64,000 nucleotides of DNA from Monocercomonoides exilis (taxonomy: Eukaryota > Preaxostyla > Oxymonadida > Polymastigidae), in assembly GCA_001643675.2 (NCBI GenBank), contig LSRY02000042.1, positions 5,001 to 69,000 on the forward strand, read 5' to 3'. The notes beneath the pieces were generated by a model. That model made no database searches, had not been told where the DNA came from, and saw nothing but the letters and a program-made list of their open reading frames with translations. This document shows, one piece after another, positions 49,171 to 60,600 of this stretch (position 1 is its first letter; every line of letters starts with the position of its first letter). A program made the position numbers and the translations under genes.

Positions 49171-49560
49171 GTTGTGACTCCTTTCTTCTTCTTTATCTTC
49201 TTCTTCTTCTTCCTCTTTTTCTTCTTCTTCCTCTTCTTCCTCTTCTCATCTCCATTCATACACCCTTCCTCTCTGCTGTATCAACAAGAAGTCTTTACTC
49301 TCTTCGCACATCAGCATCTTCGATTTTATTCCTCAACTTTTTCTTTCCAGCCATTTTCATCAGGCAAATTTCACAAATTTCACAAAAAATCCAGATAATC
49401 CAGAAAATGACAGCAATTTCAATGTTTTGCCTTCATCTTTTCTTTCTGTTCAATTGTCTGCTAATTCTTTAACTTCGCTGGAGCTTCTTTTCTTGCTGTC
49501 AATTGCAAAATCTGATGATTTGATGAAGGGAAATAACAATAAAGATACAAAAAAATAACT

Positions 49561-50390
49561 CAAAAAACTTCTTCTTCTTCTTCTTCTTCCTCACAAAATG
49601 CTTCCATGAAGTCAGCCGCTAACTCATCATCATCAACATCATCAACATCATCAACAACAACATCATCATCATCATCATCCTTCTTTTCCTCTTCTTCTTC
49701 TTCTATTTCTCCCTCATTCTCATCTCTATCTCAACAAACCAAAATCCCACTGACACAAAAGCGCTCTTCATCAAAACCAGTTTAAAGACCGAAATCAACA
49801 GCATTCAACGAAAAAACAAAAAATTTGAAATCCACAACAGGAAAACCTTCTTCTTCTCCTTCCATTTCATCGTCATCATATTCTTTCTCCTCCTCCTCTT
49901 TTTCTTCCTCTTCTTCAACATCACTTTCAACTTCTCCACTTCAATTGAACCTTTCTCATTATAACTCCATGAAAAACACTCTGTTTTATTTGCGGCCTTT
50001 CATTTCATTCAATTCAACACCTTTTTCCACATCTGCATTTGCCATTCGCAATTCACTTCTCACTTCATCTGCTTCTTTTCTTTCTTCTTTTTATTCTTAT
50101 TCTCCTTCCTCGTCAATTTTGAGTGAATTAATCAACAACTTTTTTTATTGGTGTTATCATCTGTTTCTTCTTTTGCATCTTCCACATCTTTCAATTCAAA
50201 ACTCCCCATAACAAACATCTTAAAACAACTTTCTCACACAACCTTTTCATCGAATTTGTCTTTTTCCTCAATCATTGTCAAACGATCAACTGATATTTAC
50301 AACTGCTCCACATCTCCAGTTCTTTCAATTCAACTTTTAATCAGAAAAATACTCAAACACTCATATTTTTTCCTGCTGAAACATTCTTGA
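49561..50390 (+). CDS. Ser-rich protein
   Basis: A long Ser/Thr-rich frame; TAA near 49784 is Gln (KRSSSKPV-Gln-RPKSTAF). After 50,140 one missing T in T7 moves it to a frame with SSFASSTSFNSKLPITNILK, ending at TGA 50388-50390. Ordinary segments include LQLNLSHYNSMKNTLFYLRP. A clear start is not resolved. Function unknown; layout like the Ser-rich frame at 30.4 kb. Confidence 0.35.
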
Positions 50391-51430
50391 ATCTTGCCTT
50401 TTTTAATGTTACACAGCAGGCACGCAAAGTGCGAACATTGTTCGGAATATGCGGTACGTTCCACTGAATGCAACTTGTCTGCCCATGTCTCCGCCTTCAC
50501 AAACCTCAGCTCACTCAGCCCAAGCTCCTCCACAACCAGCGGCAGCATCGCTTCTTCCAGCTTCATCTGGCTGTCTTTGATTTTCTCAACGAACTTTCTG
50601 TATGTTGTTGGATACACGCCTTCAGCCTCATTCCCATCTCCTCCCTCTTTTCATCCATTTTCCTCTCCCTCTTTGCCTCCCCTTTCTCATTTATCTGCCT
50701 CTTCCCACTCCTCCAGCACCGCCAGCGCAATTACTGCTGGAGAAAGAACGATATCCTTCATCCTCACCCCAAGCAGCATCCAGTGCTATCTCCACAATAT
50801 CTCCAACTTCACATACTCCAATCACTTCTCTTATAACTTCGTCGCCCATCTTCACCACCACACGCCTCGACTGCAGCGATCACCATATCTGTAGTGAAGT
50901 GTCAAACAGATCGTAGATCGACAAGAACGCATTCGAACAACCGACACAAAATTCTGTTTTCCTTCTGGCTTCGTTCCCACAGACGCCGCAAGCGACGGAA
51001 GAGGCCCCACAAACGGATCTGATAACATCTCTGAAAATTCCACATCTTAGGCACACACAAAACACTCCCACGCTTCAATGCTCACAGCTCCTCAATATGT
51101 CCCCACAGCAGCAGAAGCGACTGTAGGATGTGCAGCGCATTCACCCCAGCTGCCTCTGGCACAACAATCCACAACCACCTCTTTATATCGTCCATCACTG
51201 CATCCTTCAAGTTTGATGAAGCCACCGCCAACGCATCCGAAGGGTTAATCGCAGGCGCTGATGAAGATGATTGCAACTCATTCTCTGAAGATTTCTTCTC
51301 TTCGCTTCTCTGCCTCCGGAATGATTAAGTGAATCAGCGTGCTGTCCTTGAAGAAGAAAATAAAGACGCAGAGAAGAGACTGCTGCTTCACAGAGGAAAC
51401 AAAATGGATACTGTTTGAGAAAAGTCATTG
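50330..51430 (-). pseudogene. Decayed helical-repeat/zinc-Cys protein
   Basis: Minus-strand pieces in at least three frames: LKDAVMDDIKRWLWIVVPEA (51,200), FSEMLSDPFVGPLPSLAASV through TAA as Gln (51,000), CGNEARRKTEFCVGCSNAFL (50,960; two Cys pairs), RRVVVKMGDEVIREVIGVCE and VEIALDAAWGEDEGYRSF (50,860-50,770), then KFVEKIKDSQMKLEEAMLPL (50,590). TGA codons and frameshifts separate them. GC-richer than the flanks. Clearly once coding, now broken. The family is not named with confidence. Confidence 0.5.
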
Positions 51431-52195
51431 AACAAGTTGGAAGCTCCTTCTCTGGTGCAAAGACAATATCTTCATTTGAAAAAAGATGTCGATTTGCTCA
51501 AAAAGCTGTTCATTTTTGAGTTATGGAATAAGAAGGAGATGAATTTCTATGAAGATAAATCGAAAAGAAAAGAAATATTTTCAAAAAAACTGATGAACAA
51601 GCCAAAACATTGAAGTATATGAAAGATGATTGCGTCTCATGAAAGAGATGAAAGTGCTATTTTGAATTGTTAACGAAAGAGCATTTCTGGGAAAAATGGA
51701 TGAAACTTCTTATTTTTTTAATCAAAAATTCTTTTATAGTTCCATATGTTTTTCATTTTGAATGTTGTTCAATAACAATAAGCAATGAAATGTTGAATTT
51801 TTCTTAATCTTAAATTTCATAAAAAAAAAAATTCCAAGATAAGAAGTTTTTATCTTTTTGTTACACAACAAAGAAGTTTGTTCAAAAGAAAGAAAGTCTT
51901 TGAAAAATCAGAATGAAAAATCAAACGGATGAAATGAAAACAAAAAATTAATAACAAATTGTCATTTTGTCCAAAATGGCTAGAAATCAACAGTTATCAG
52001 AAGATAAAAAGGCAAAAAAGTTAAATTTTAATATGATATAATACCTATTTTGAATTATTATCACAGTATTGGCGGAAATAAATCTTATTTATGTTTTTTC
52101 ACTCTATATTATGGTACCGGAATGATCATTATTTTTTGATCTTTTTTGATCAATTATCAATAAGTCACTGACTGACTTGAAACAAAATTTCATCT
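51431..52195. other. AT-rich tail of the 5.9-kb interval
   Basis: A short plus-strand frame (51,428-51,613) with charged helical sequence; otherwise no gene. GACTGACTT-type short repeats lie near the terminal repeat. Confidence 0.3.
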
Positions 52196-52644
52196 TAAGT
52201 CACAAAGGCTTAGTTTTCATTTTCCAGGTCTGCTTCCAACTCTAACATTTTATGTGACTTGGCGTCACGTCAATGACTTCAGTGACGTTTTAAATTCCGA
52301 TTTTGACTTAAGCGTCAGAAAAAAATAATTACGTATTATTTGATAAAACATATTTTCGAAATTTTATTTGTCATTATATTTCGAAAAATAAACAGTGTTT
52401 TTAAAAGATGCAAAATTTTAAAAAATAAAACTTAAATAATTCATTGATTATTATTTTTGATGTGAAAATTTGCATGACGTCCTTCAAAAATCGAAAAGCA
52501 CACGTCAGAAGTCACCACGTCACGCAGGGTTAATGTTAATATTTTCATAATAAACTTTAATTTCATATAATTCAAATAAAATTTTTCTTATCAACACCCT
52601 TCATGAAAAATTTTTTGATCAATCATCAGAATTTTTTGTGATGT

Positions 52645-52645
<1 letters not shown>

Positions 52646-52683
<38 letters not shown>

Positions 52684-52700
52684 AAAAATAAAAAATAATT
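52646..52700. repeat. Poly(A) tract with A-rich extension
   Basis: About 35 A residues followed by ATAAAAAATAAAAAATAA. The preceding 60 bp resembles 11,655-11,735 (shared CACCCTT, TTTTTTGATC and ATGTCAAAAA features), so it may be the 3' end of a dispersed, polyadenylated element. Confidence 0.5.
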
Positions 52701-53052
52701 TCAATTCAATCTTTAAATAACTTTTGTAACATTTCTCATATCAAAATTTTAATTGATAAAGAAACTTTTAATTTTCATATAAATATGGAAGAGAAACTGA
52801 TAATTTTTTTTTAACTAATTGCGATGTGGTGTTTGAACATTAACTGGAACTGTTTTTATTTTTGATCAGTTGCTACTTTTCAAAAAGACTGAAACATTTT
52901 TAAATATTTTGTTTCTTCACTTTATCAAAATGAAGCGAGATAAAAAATTGAATATTGACAGGGGAAAAATCAAAAAATGTTCGTTTGATTGCGAAATGAT
53001 GAAAAAATATAAAAATACATTTGAGTGACAGAATAAATTTATACTCTTTTTT

Positions 53053-54472
53053 TCAAGCATTCACAAAATAATCAGAAATATTCAAAGATAGCGCATAATA
53101 AAATTGTTTACTAAAAAAATCAATTAATTCATGAAAGCTTGGAATGATATCTTCGTATCCTTTTTCTTCCATCTTTTCAAACATTTTCCTTTTCACTTCT
53201 TTTCTTTTTGCTTTTTCCATTTCATTATCTGTTTTTTCTTTCAAGCGATTTGAAACATTCGCAAGGAATTGTAAGCAATCATATACTATATCTTTATCCA
53301 CTGTTCGTCGCTTAATCTCCTCTAAAATGAGATCGATGGCTCTTCCTTTCAACAAGTCATCAATTTTCACATTTCCTTTTTCGGCTGCTCCTTTCAATAA
53401 AAAAAGGCTGTTAACGTAAATATCTTTGAAACCATCTCTTGATGCTCGAAGTATCTGAACAATGCTGCTGATTAAATCAACATATTTTTCATTCCAAATT
53501 TTGCACGAGAAAAAATATGACCTTATTATTTCAAGCCACTTTATCAAAATCAGAAGTTCTTTTGCTTCTTTTCCTCGTTCCTCTTCTTTTTCTCTCTTCC
53601 AATCAATATTTTTTATCAGTTCTTCCAGTTCTTTTGTTGCATCTTCGATAAAATGCATCTTATTCACAATCACTCCTTCCAAACCTTCTTCGTATTCGAA
53701 TTCGTTCATCAAAAACTGCCACGCTGACTGATAGGCAAGTTGAGTGAGATTGCGATGCACCTGATGATATTTGATGATTTCTTTGATTTCAGTCAAAAAC
53801 AGCTCCTGCTCAATTTCCTAATAAAAAAAGAAAAAAATGCAAAAATATCAAAATGGTAAAAATGCTCTCAAACCTGATATCCAGCATTGCCCAAGACAAG
53901 AAGTGCCATTTCCACTTCTTTTTGAGCTTCCTCGTTTTCCTCTTTGCTCAAAGCTACCTTCAGAAGGCAAGAAACACATATTTTTACCGGTCATCACTGA
54001 TAGCACAACCTTTTTTGTGCAAGAATAAATAGCACTCACATAGATCAACCAGAAGCTTTTCATCCTTTTCTTCTATCATCATCTTTTCTTCAATGATCAT
54101 TTCCTGAAATCGATTGCTCAAAAAAGAATAATTAAATGCAAAATCATAAAAGCATTTCAGCGTTTGGCAATATCCAACATGCTTCACCAACAAAATTGCG
54201 CTTCCCCTTGACAATATCTTTTCATCAATCATTTTGTTCAATGAATCAAACAGCTCTGTCGTGAAAACAGACTTGAATTCTTCTTCACCCATCTCTTCCA
54301 TTAGTTCATTCATATCTTCAATTTTCTGTCTTTGCTCATCAGCCGAGCTGTTGCTCAACTTGGAAAACAATTCTTCAAAAAACAAATAAAGAAATAAATT
54401 TAATCAAAAACAATTCAAGTATAATAATATGCATATACCATTGAACATTTTTGTGTTGTCTGTCTCCTGCAT
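53053..54472 (-). CDS. Helical-repeat-like protein with three exons
   Basis: Exons 54472-54439 (MQETDNTKMFN), 54372-53874 and 53817-53053, with GT-AG introns of 66 and 56 bp, ending at TGA 53053-53055; about 430 residues. All alpha-helical, rich in Leu, Glu and Lys, with MIDEKILSRGSAILLVKHVG and LISSIVQILRASRDGFKDIY. The second exon changes frame at a T5 near 53,980 (one more base restores alignment to the plus-strand paralogue at 19222). The paralogue supports both the exon-1 start and the first splice site. ARM/HEAT-like character is an inference; function unknown. The upstream flank carries dispersed repeat copy 3. Confidence 0.75.
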
Positions 54473-54673
54473 TTTTGAAAATTTGTTGCATTCAGAAAAC
54501 AACATCATTAAAATCATTCATATTGAAAGCGCGTATGTGTGGATAAAAGAAGTTTGTGAAAAACAAAAAACTCAAAAAGACCAGAGATAAATATGTGTTT
54601 ATACTGTTTTTTCTTCAGTTGACATTCTGGCAAAGGATTATGAAGATAAACAATGCTTTTTCTATTTCTCGTT

Positions 54674-55030
54674 TTTTGTAATGGATTCAATGATCATATT
54701 TTTATCTTTGAAATGGAATATTTATCCACAGATTGAGAAATCAGCAAGTGAACATTATTTGCAGAACTAGAAATATTATTTCCTGTGGAGATAACAAGAA
54801 ACGAGGCAATGCAATATTTTTGAAATTCTGCCTGATGATTTTTTGTAATTTGATGGTCAAGGGAAGACAACAATCTATTTTTAGAATGAAATTTTCTATT
54901 TGCGTTCGCTTTATATTTTTCTATGAATTGTGAAGATGTTTCCATCCTTATCCTCTTCGAAGTCGTGATTCAGACAAATTATATAAAATGGACAATTTAT
55001 TCTTTGCAGAGCAGAACAGAGAGGAATCGA
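54674..55030. repeat. Dispersed repeat, copy 3 (partial)
   Basis: Shares with copies 1 and 2 the block CTAGAAATATTATTTCCTGT and the following 150 bp, then diverges. It sits upstream of the helical-repeat gene starting at 54472, matching the position of copy 1 relative to the gene at 19222. Confidence 0.65.
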
Positions 55031-55570
55031 GTCAAACGTTATCTTACAAATATATTAGAGCCAGAATGTATTTTATCATAAATATTTATGTGACTTATTA
55101 TGGACTTACCACACAAATGATAGAAATGCGATGAAAAATGAATTTTGATGGAGCAGAAATCAACAGAGTTGGAAGATATTCAAGACAAAAAGGAAGAATG
55201 ATAGATTTGCCCGAATAGGGAACCTTTTTTAAAAAGAGGAAGAGGATATTTTCAGAAAAAATTGTTGGAAAGATTGGAGCAAATAACTGAAACAGGAGAT
55301 TGAAATTGGTTGGGACAGAGCAAGACGCATTTCTTGAGATAAGAAGGACAGAGCACTAATTTTATGGACCGAGGAAAGGGGAAGAATGGCACTTGATTGC
55401 TTGGCTTAAGAACCAAAAATGAGTGAAAAACGGACAATTTGGCGTAATACAAGCAGCTTGGGGTGGATAACAGACAAAATTGATTTGAGTCATTTTTCAA
55501 TTACCTTTGCCATTACGTCATCAAAGGGTTATCCATTGAAGCAGAGAACGAGGCTGTGATGTTGAGGTTA
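55031..55570. other. Intergenic
   Basis: No supported gene; short frames on both strands only. Confidence 0.3.
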
Positions 55571-56190
55571 TGTTCGACAGAAAATATCCGACATTAAAGA
55601 TCTTAAAAGCCTCTTCTACACCTTCAGCCTCATCGTTTTCTTCATCTCCATCTTCATCCCCTTCATCTACTTCATCCTCTTCATCGAATCTTCTTCAGAA
55701 TTATTTTCAAATGCACCTCTTCGACAAATGAAATTATATTTTTTTTCCTTCTTGGTCATATCATTTTCTTCTTCTTCAACAACTTCTTCTTCATTTAATG
55801 AGAAGGAAGCATTATCATCAGTGTTTTTCTCCTTCTAATTGAACTATCTTTTAATTCTTCAAATGGAAGCTGAAGAGAAGAGGAAAGAAATATGTCATTT
55901 TGATAAGCTGAATAAAAAATCTGAAAAATTTCATTCGAAAAATTGGAAAAGGAGCTTTGTGTTCGCTTTTGATGAACAGAGAAAGAAAGTAATTGGAGAA
56001 GAAGAAGAAGAAAGAGAAAGAAATGAGGATAAAAAGAAAGAATATCACAAAGATGATGAAAGAAACAGTCAAAGGAATTTCACAAAAGAACAGTGGAAAT
56101 GCTATTTTGGATGAGACAAACAACAGATTTCATTCAGATGGAGAAGGGGAGGTGCAGCAAAAGGATCCAAAGAAATGGAAGAAAGAATGA
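55571..56190 (+). other. Possible Ser-rich and acidic coding pieces
   Basis: RGCDVEVMFDRKYPTLKILK followed by a Ser/Pro run ends at TGA near 55,730. A second frame (55,839-56,114) reads KKSEKFHSKNWKRSFVFAFD then Glu/Arg-rich sequence to TGA; an overlapping frame ends at TGA 56188-56190. These could be exons of one gene with unplaced introns. No family recognised. Confidence 0.3.
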
Positions 56191-56641
56191 GAGAAAGGGT
56201 TTTTTTATTGGGAGAATCAGGAGGAAGCGGGGAATATATTTGATTATTTCTAAATTAAATATCATAAAATAAGCGCTTTTCACAAGAAAAAGAAAAATCT
56301 GACTCTTTTTGTTTTAATTCTGCTCCATTTTTTATTCACTTTCAATTGGAAACAATAAAATATAAATTTATTCTTCAATGCATTTTATTCAAAAAGTACT
56401 TCAAAGAATCTCTTCAAAGATACTTCAAAACGAAAGAATGACTATAAAATACAAACAAGATAATATATCATTGAACGAAGGCAATGAAAAACAACACAAT
56501 AACCATCTCTATTTTCCAATTATCTTCAAGAAAATTGCTTCACAATTCATTTAGAAAACAAAGAAATCTTTTCTTTAATTGAATAAATAATAATAGTGTT
56601 GAAAAATAACCTTTGTTATTCTCTTTTTTAAAAAAAATTCA

Positions 56642-56959
56642 ATGAATTTCAAAAAGAAAACAAAAGAAAAGAAAAAACCAAAAAACATAAAACATAAAAA
56701 AATAGACGAATTACACAGAAGGACAATTAAGAAAGTCATTCAATGGATTTTTTTTTTTAAAAAAAATGCAATTTCAAACAAATTAATTGAGAAAATAATT
56801 CTCAGCTTTCATTTAAAAAACAGAAGCATAAAGGTGCTAATTAGTTTAAAAAAGCATGAAGAGGGAAGAAAAAGAAATAAAAATTTAAAAAAAAATTATT
56901 GTTTCAATGCAAGCATAATGAAGAGATTCCTCAAAGATAATCTGTTGATATTTCAATGA
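56642..56959 (+). CDS. Small Lys-rich protein
   Basis: ATG to TGA, 105 residues, strongly basic (KKKTKEKKKPKNIKHKKIDE) with a helical hydrophobic middle. The frame is uninterrupted and ends in TGA, but Lys codons are favoured by the AT-rich DNA. Low support; function unknown. Confidence 0.3.
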   Translation: MNFKKKTKEKKKPKNIKHKKIDELHRRTIKKVIQWIFFFKKNAISNKLIEKIILSFHLKNRSIKVLISLKKHEEGRKRNKNLKKNYCFNASIMKRFLKDNLLIFQ

Positions 56960-57369
56960 GAAAAATCATTTAGAAAAAAAAAAGGAAGAAAAGAAGAAGA
57001 AGAAGTTGAGTTGATGTTTTCTTTTGAAAATCAGAAAATAATCAAAAAGGAGAAGAATCACGTTTTCTCAGAAAGAAAATGTTTAAATAAAATTATGAAA
57101 TAAAATTAGATAAGATAAGACAAGATTAGAAAGAAAGTGTGATAAGACAATAATAAAAATAATCTATTTTTGTGTGTGTGTTTATTCTTGTTTTTGTTCT
57201 TCAAATGAAATTTCTTCTTCTTTGTGACTTTTTTCAATATAAATTCAATTCTTCTTTCATTTTTCTTTTCTTTTCTTTTCTTCTTTTCTTTTTATGGAAT
57301 CTTTCAATTTCTATCAATTTCTTTATTAATTTCCAGAAAAATCGTCTTTTCTTCAAATCTTTCTCTATT

Positions 57370-57540
57370 TTTCTTTCTTTCTTTCTCTTTCTTTCTCTTT
57401 CTTTCTCTTTCTTTCTCTTTCTTTCTCTTTCTTTCTCTTTCTTTCTCTTTCTTCCTTTCTTTCTCTTTCTTCCTTTCTTTTTTCTTTCTTCCTTCCTTCC
57501 TTCTTCTCTCTTTTCTCTTTTCTCTTTCTCTCTTTCTCCT
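57370..57540. repeat. CTTTCTTTCTCTTT-type microsatellite
   Basis: Tandem pyrimidine repeats with a CTTT/CTCTTT pattern. The open frames across it on both strands are simple-sequence artefacts. Confidence 0.85.
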
Positions 57541-57627
57541 TCTTTCTTATTCCATCTCATTCAATTTGTTTTTATTCTAAAATTTTGTCATTTTGCTCTT
57601 CATTTTTCTTCTTCCTCCTCGTTTCCT

Positions 57628-60600
57628 TCATTCTTCTTTGATTTCTTCTTCTTTTTCTTCTTCTTCTTTCTCTTCTTCCTCATCTTTTTCATTTTCCAAT
57701 TCATCATTCTCTTTTAAATGTGTTGATTTTTTTGCTTTCTTTCTTTTTTTCCCTTTCTTCTTCTCTTTCTCTCTTTCTTCTTCTTCTTCTTCTTCTTCAT
57801 TTTCATCTTCATTGATCTCTTCATCTTTCATTCTTGTTTCTTCATTTTGTTTGTTTGATTGCAATGAAAATGTGTTTGTTTCTGTCACAAATTCTTTCAA
57901 ATTCACATTCATTTTGTTTGCTTGCAATTCTTCTTTATTCAAAATTGAAGAAGAAGAAGAGGAAAAAGAGGAAGAGGAAGAATAAGAAGAAGGATAAGAA
58001 GGAAGTGATAAAGCCTGACTTAATGTTTCTTCAATGAATTCACTTCTAATTCCTTCTTTTCTCTCATCTTTCTGAAAATGTCTGTCAGATTTGTTATTTT
58101 CGTGTGTTGTATCGTTCAAATGCTGAATGGTTGTTGTATTTCCATTTGAATTTGATTTTATTATCACTGGATTGTTTGTTGTTCTGTATTCTTCTTCCTC
58201 TTCTTTTTCTTCTTCTAGTTGTAGTTCTAATTTTAATTCTCTTTCTCCTTTTCTTCCTCTTCCTATTCCTCTTCCTTTTTTCCCCTCATACAATCCATCC
58301 TCTCCTTCTTCTTCTTTTCCTCTTCCTTCTTCCTCTTCCTTCTCCTCCTCAACATTCACCCACCTCTTCTTTGAGCTCTTCTTCTTCTCAGCAAAAAGAA
58401 GAACAGAAAATACAACCACAACCACAACAATCATACAAGCTAACACAACAATCACAACAATATACCAAGGAAATGCCTTTTCTCCTTTTCCTTCTGTTTC
58501 CTTCTCTTCCTTCGGATTCTCTTTATCTTTATCTTTATCTTTATCTTTATCTTTATCTTTATCTTTATCTTTATCTTTATCTTTATCTTCTTCTTTTGGC
58601 TCATCTTTTTCCTCTTCCTTTGGCTTCTCTTCCTCTTCCTTCCTCTTCAAATACTTCTCATACGCATCTTCTGGCTCTGATTCTTCATCTTTTGCTCCCA
58701 CAATCCACCCAGCTGTTGAATTGCCATAATCATTCGCAAACTCAAATGCGTCTTCTCTTTTGCAGAACTCATCAAAATCTGGCGCAATGATGAACAGAGA
58801 AGATGTTTGCGAGCCAGCTGTGTTTGAGCTGTCTATCTCCAGATTGTTTGCTGCGGGAAGCTGAATATTCGATGCTGCCTTTGGCATCTCAATGTATATT
58901 GCCCCAACTTTCCCATTCGATGCTGAACAAGATTTGAATGAGCATTTGTCGTTTCTTCCAATCGCGACTGTTGATTCTTCTGAACTCAAAGAAATCTCCA
59001 AGCCAGCCACATCTCCATTCTCTGAGTTCACTTCCTTCATGCTCAGCCCTTCAATGCTCACTGTTGAAGGTGAGCTTTCGCCATCTTTAATGGCAATCGC
59101 TGCTCCATTTTGGACATTCACATTGCTCACCTCCACTCCATTCAATGAAATTTCATTGACTCCTTCAAAATAAAATGGCGAAATCGAAAACGAAACACAA
59201 ATTGAATCATCTGCACATGAAACATTGTTCAATGTTACTTTCCCACTTATAACCTTCACTAGATTGCCTGCAACAGAACTGTCTCCATCAACACATGTGC
59301 CAATTCCTCCTCCTGTTGATGATTGTGCTCCAATTCTGACAAATCGGCAATTGCTGATCGAAAAAGACGCTGACCTTTCATTTCCAAAAATCAAAGTTGT
59401 CCATTTTGAACTTGAAATTTGAAAGTTGAACGCCAAATACTTGAATTCCACCTCTTTTTCGCACGTGAATAAAGCACTTGAAGCTCGAACATCGCAATCA
59501 ATAGCCACTTCTGCATTTCCCTTTCCATTGCTGTTAACTCCTTCAATGGTTATTCCCTTTTCGTTGCTAATTGTCATTTCTTCTGCTGAAAATGGGTTGT
59601 CGTCTTTTACAATCTCCATGTAATATCCCTCTGGACTTGGAATTCCATTCAGTTTGCTGAATGCTCCTTTCAATGAACTCAATGGCGAATTGCTTGTCAA
59701 TCCGTCTCCTGTTCCTTTGTTCTTTATAAATAATATAACAGATTGATCTAAATACAAGTACACAAAATCGAAAAATTTATCTGTTTCATCAATACATGCT
59801 GCAACATTCCACAAATTATCTCTTCTATTGTAATTAGCTGCAAAACTCTTCTTCATTTCTGCTGCTAAATCTTCAAATAATAAGTCATTTGCCATGCACA
59901 ATAACAGTCCAGTGTCTCTTTTTGACTGACCTTCTCCGACTGTGCATTTGTCAAATATCAGATTCTTTCCATTTTCGGGCCATTTAATCTGACTTGCTGA
60001 TGTAATAGCTTTCATTCGCAGATATAATGCAGAGCTATATTCAAAATCAGTATGAAATGAAGAAAAAGTTGTGACACCTCCATCTCCAACAGTAAATGTG
60101 CTTTCTTCGTTACCAGTTTTGAAAGCCAAAGCCATGCGAAAGCCGTTTATCTCCGAAAATGTACTCCCATTCAATTTAACATCACCTTTGATGCCTTCCA
60201 TGTCAACGTTCATATCGACAACTGCTTCTGCATGTTTAACACCATTTGAATCAGCAATTAAATCAATTTTCTTCAGAGCCAAATTAGACAATATCACTAT
60301 TTCACATTCATATGTAATAAACAGTTCTCTCTTCGTTGAAAATGTATTTTCTTCATCTGCGCATTCAACCGAGTCCATCGTCAATGATCCTTGATATTGG
60401 TAAACAAGTCTACAATCAACCACGCTTCCATCTGCTGGTCGAATAAATTTGCAGTTGCTTATTGTCAAGCTTGTACGTTGTGCGTTTATCAAAGCTAATG
60501 AAAATCCTGATTGGCTCGCTTCATTATCCAATGTTATTGGAACGTGGAATGCCAAGTATTTGAATTCCACAGGACAATTGCAATTAAATAGATCTGAACT

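Larger units (their letters stand above)
46341..52212. mobile_element. Candidate 5.9-kb TIR element with 9-bp target duplication
   Basis: TAAGCCTTTGTGACTTA at 46341-46357 is the exact reverse complement of 52196-52212. Immediately outside, GTTTTCATT is repeated at 46332-46340 and 52213-52221. Inside are a hAT-type C-terminal domain (46,850-47,678) and several gene relics. A 9-bp duplication suits a Mutator-like element, while the internal domain is hAT, so the type is unresolved and the interior may be composite. The 17-bp TIR is short, so chance pairing needs to be ruled out. Confidence 0.55.

Noticed and set aside
57172-57985. Phe/Leu-rich plus-strand ORFs opposite the surface-protein tail
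   Set aside because: Antisense shadows of the Glu/Lys-rich tail and of a pyrimidine microsatellite.
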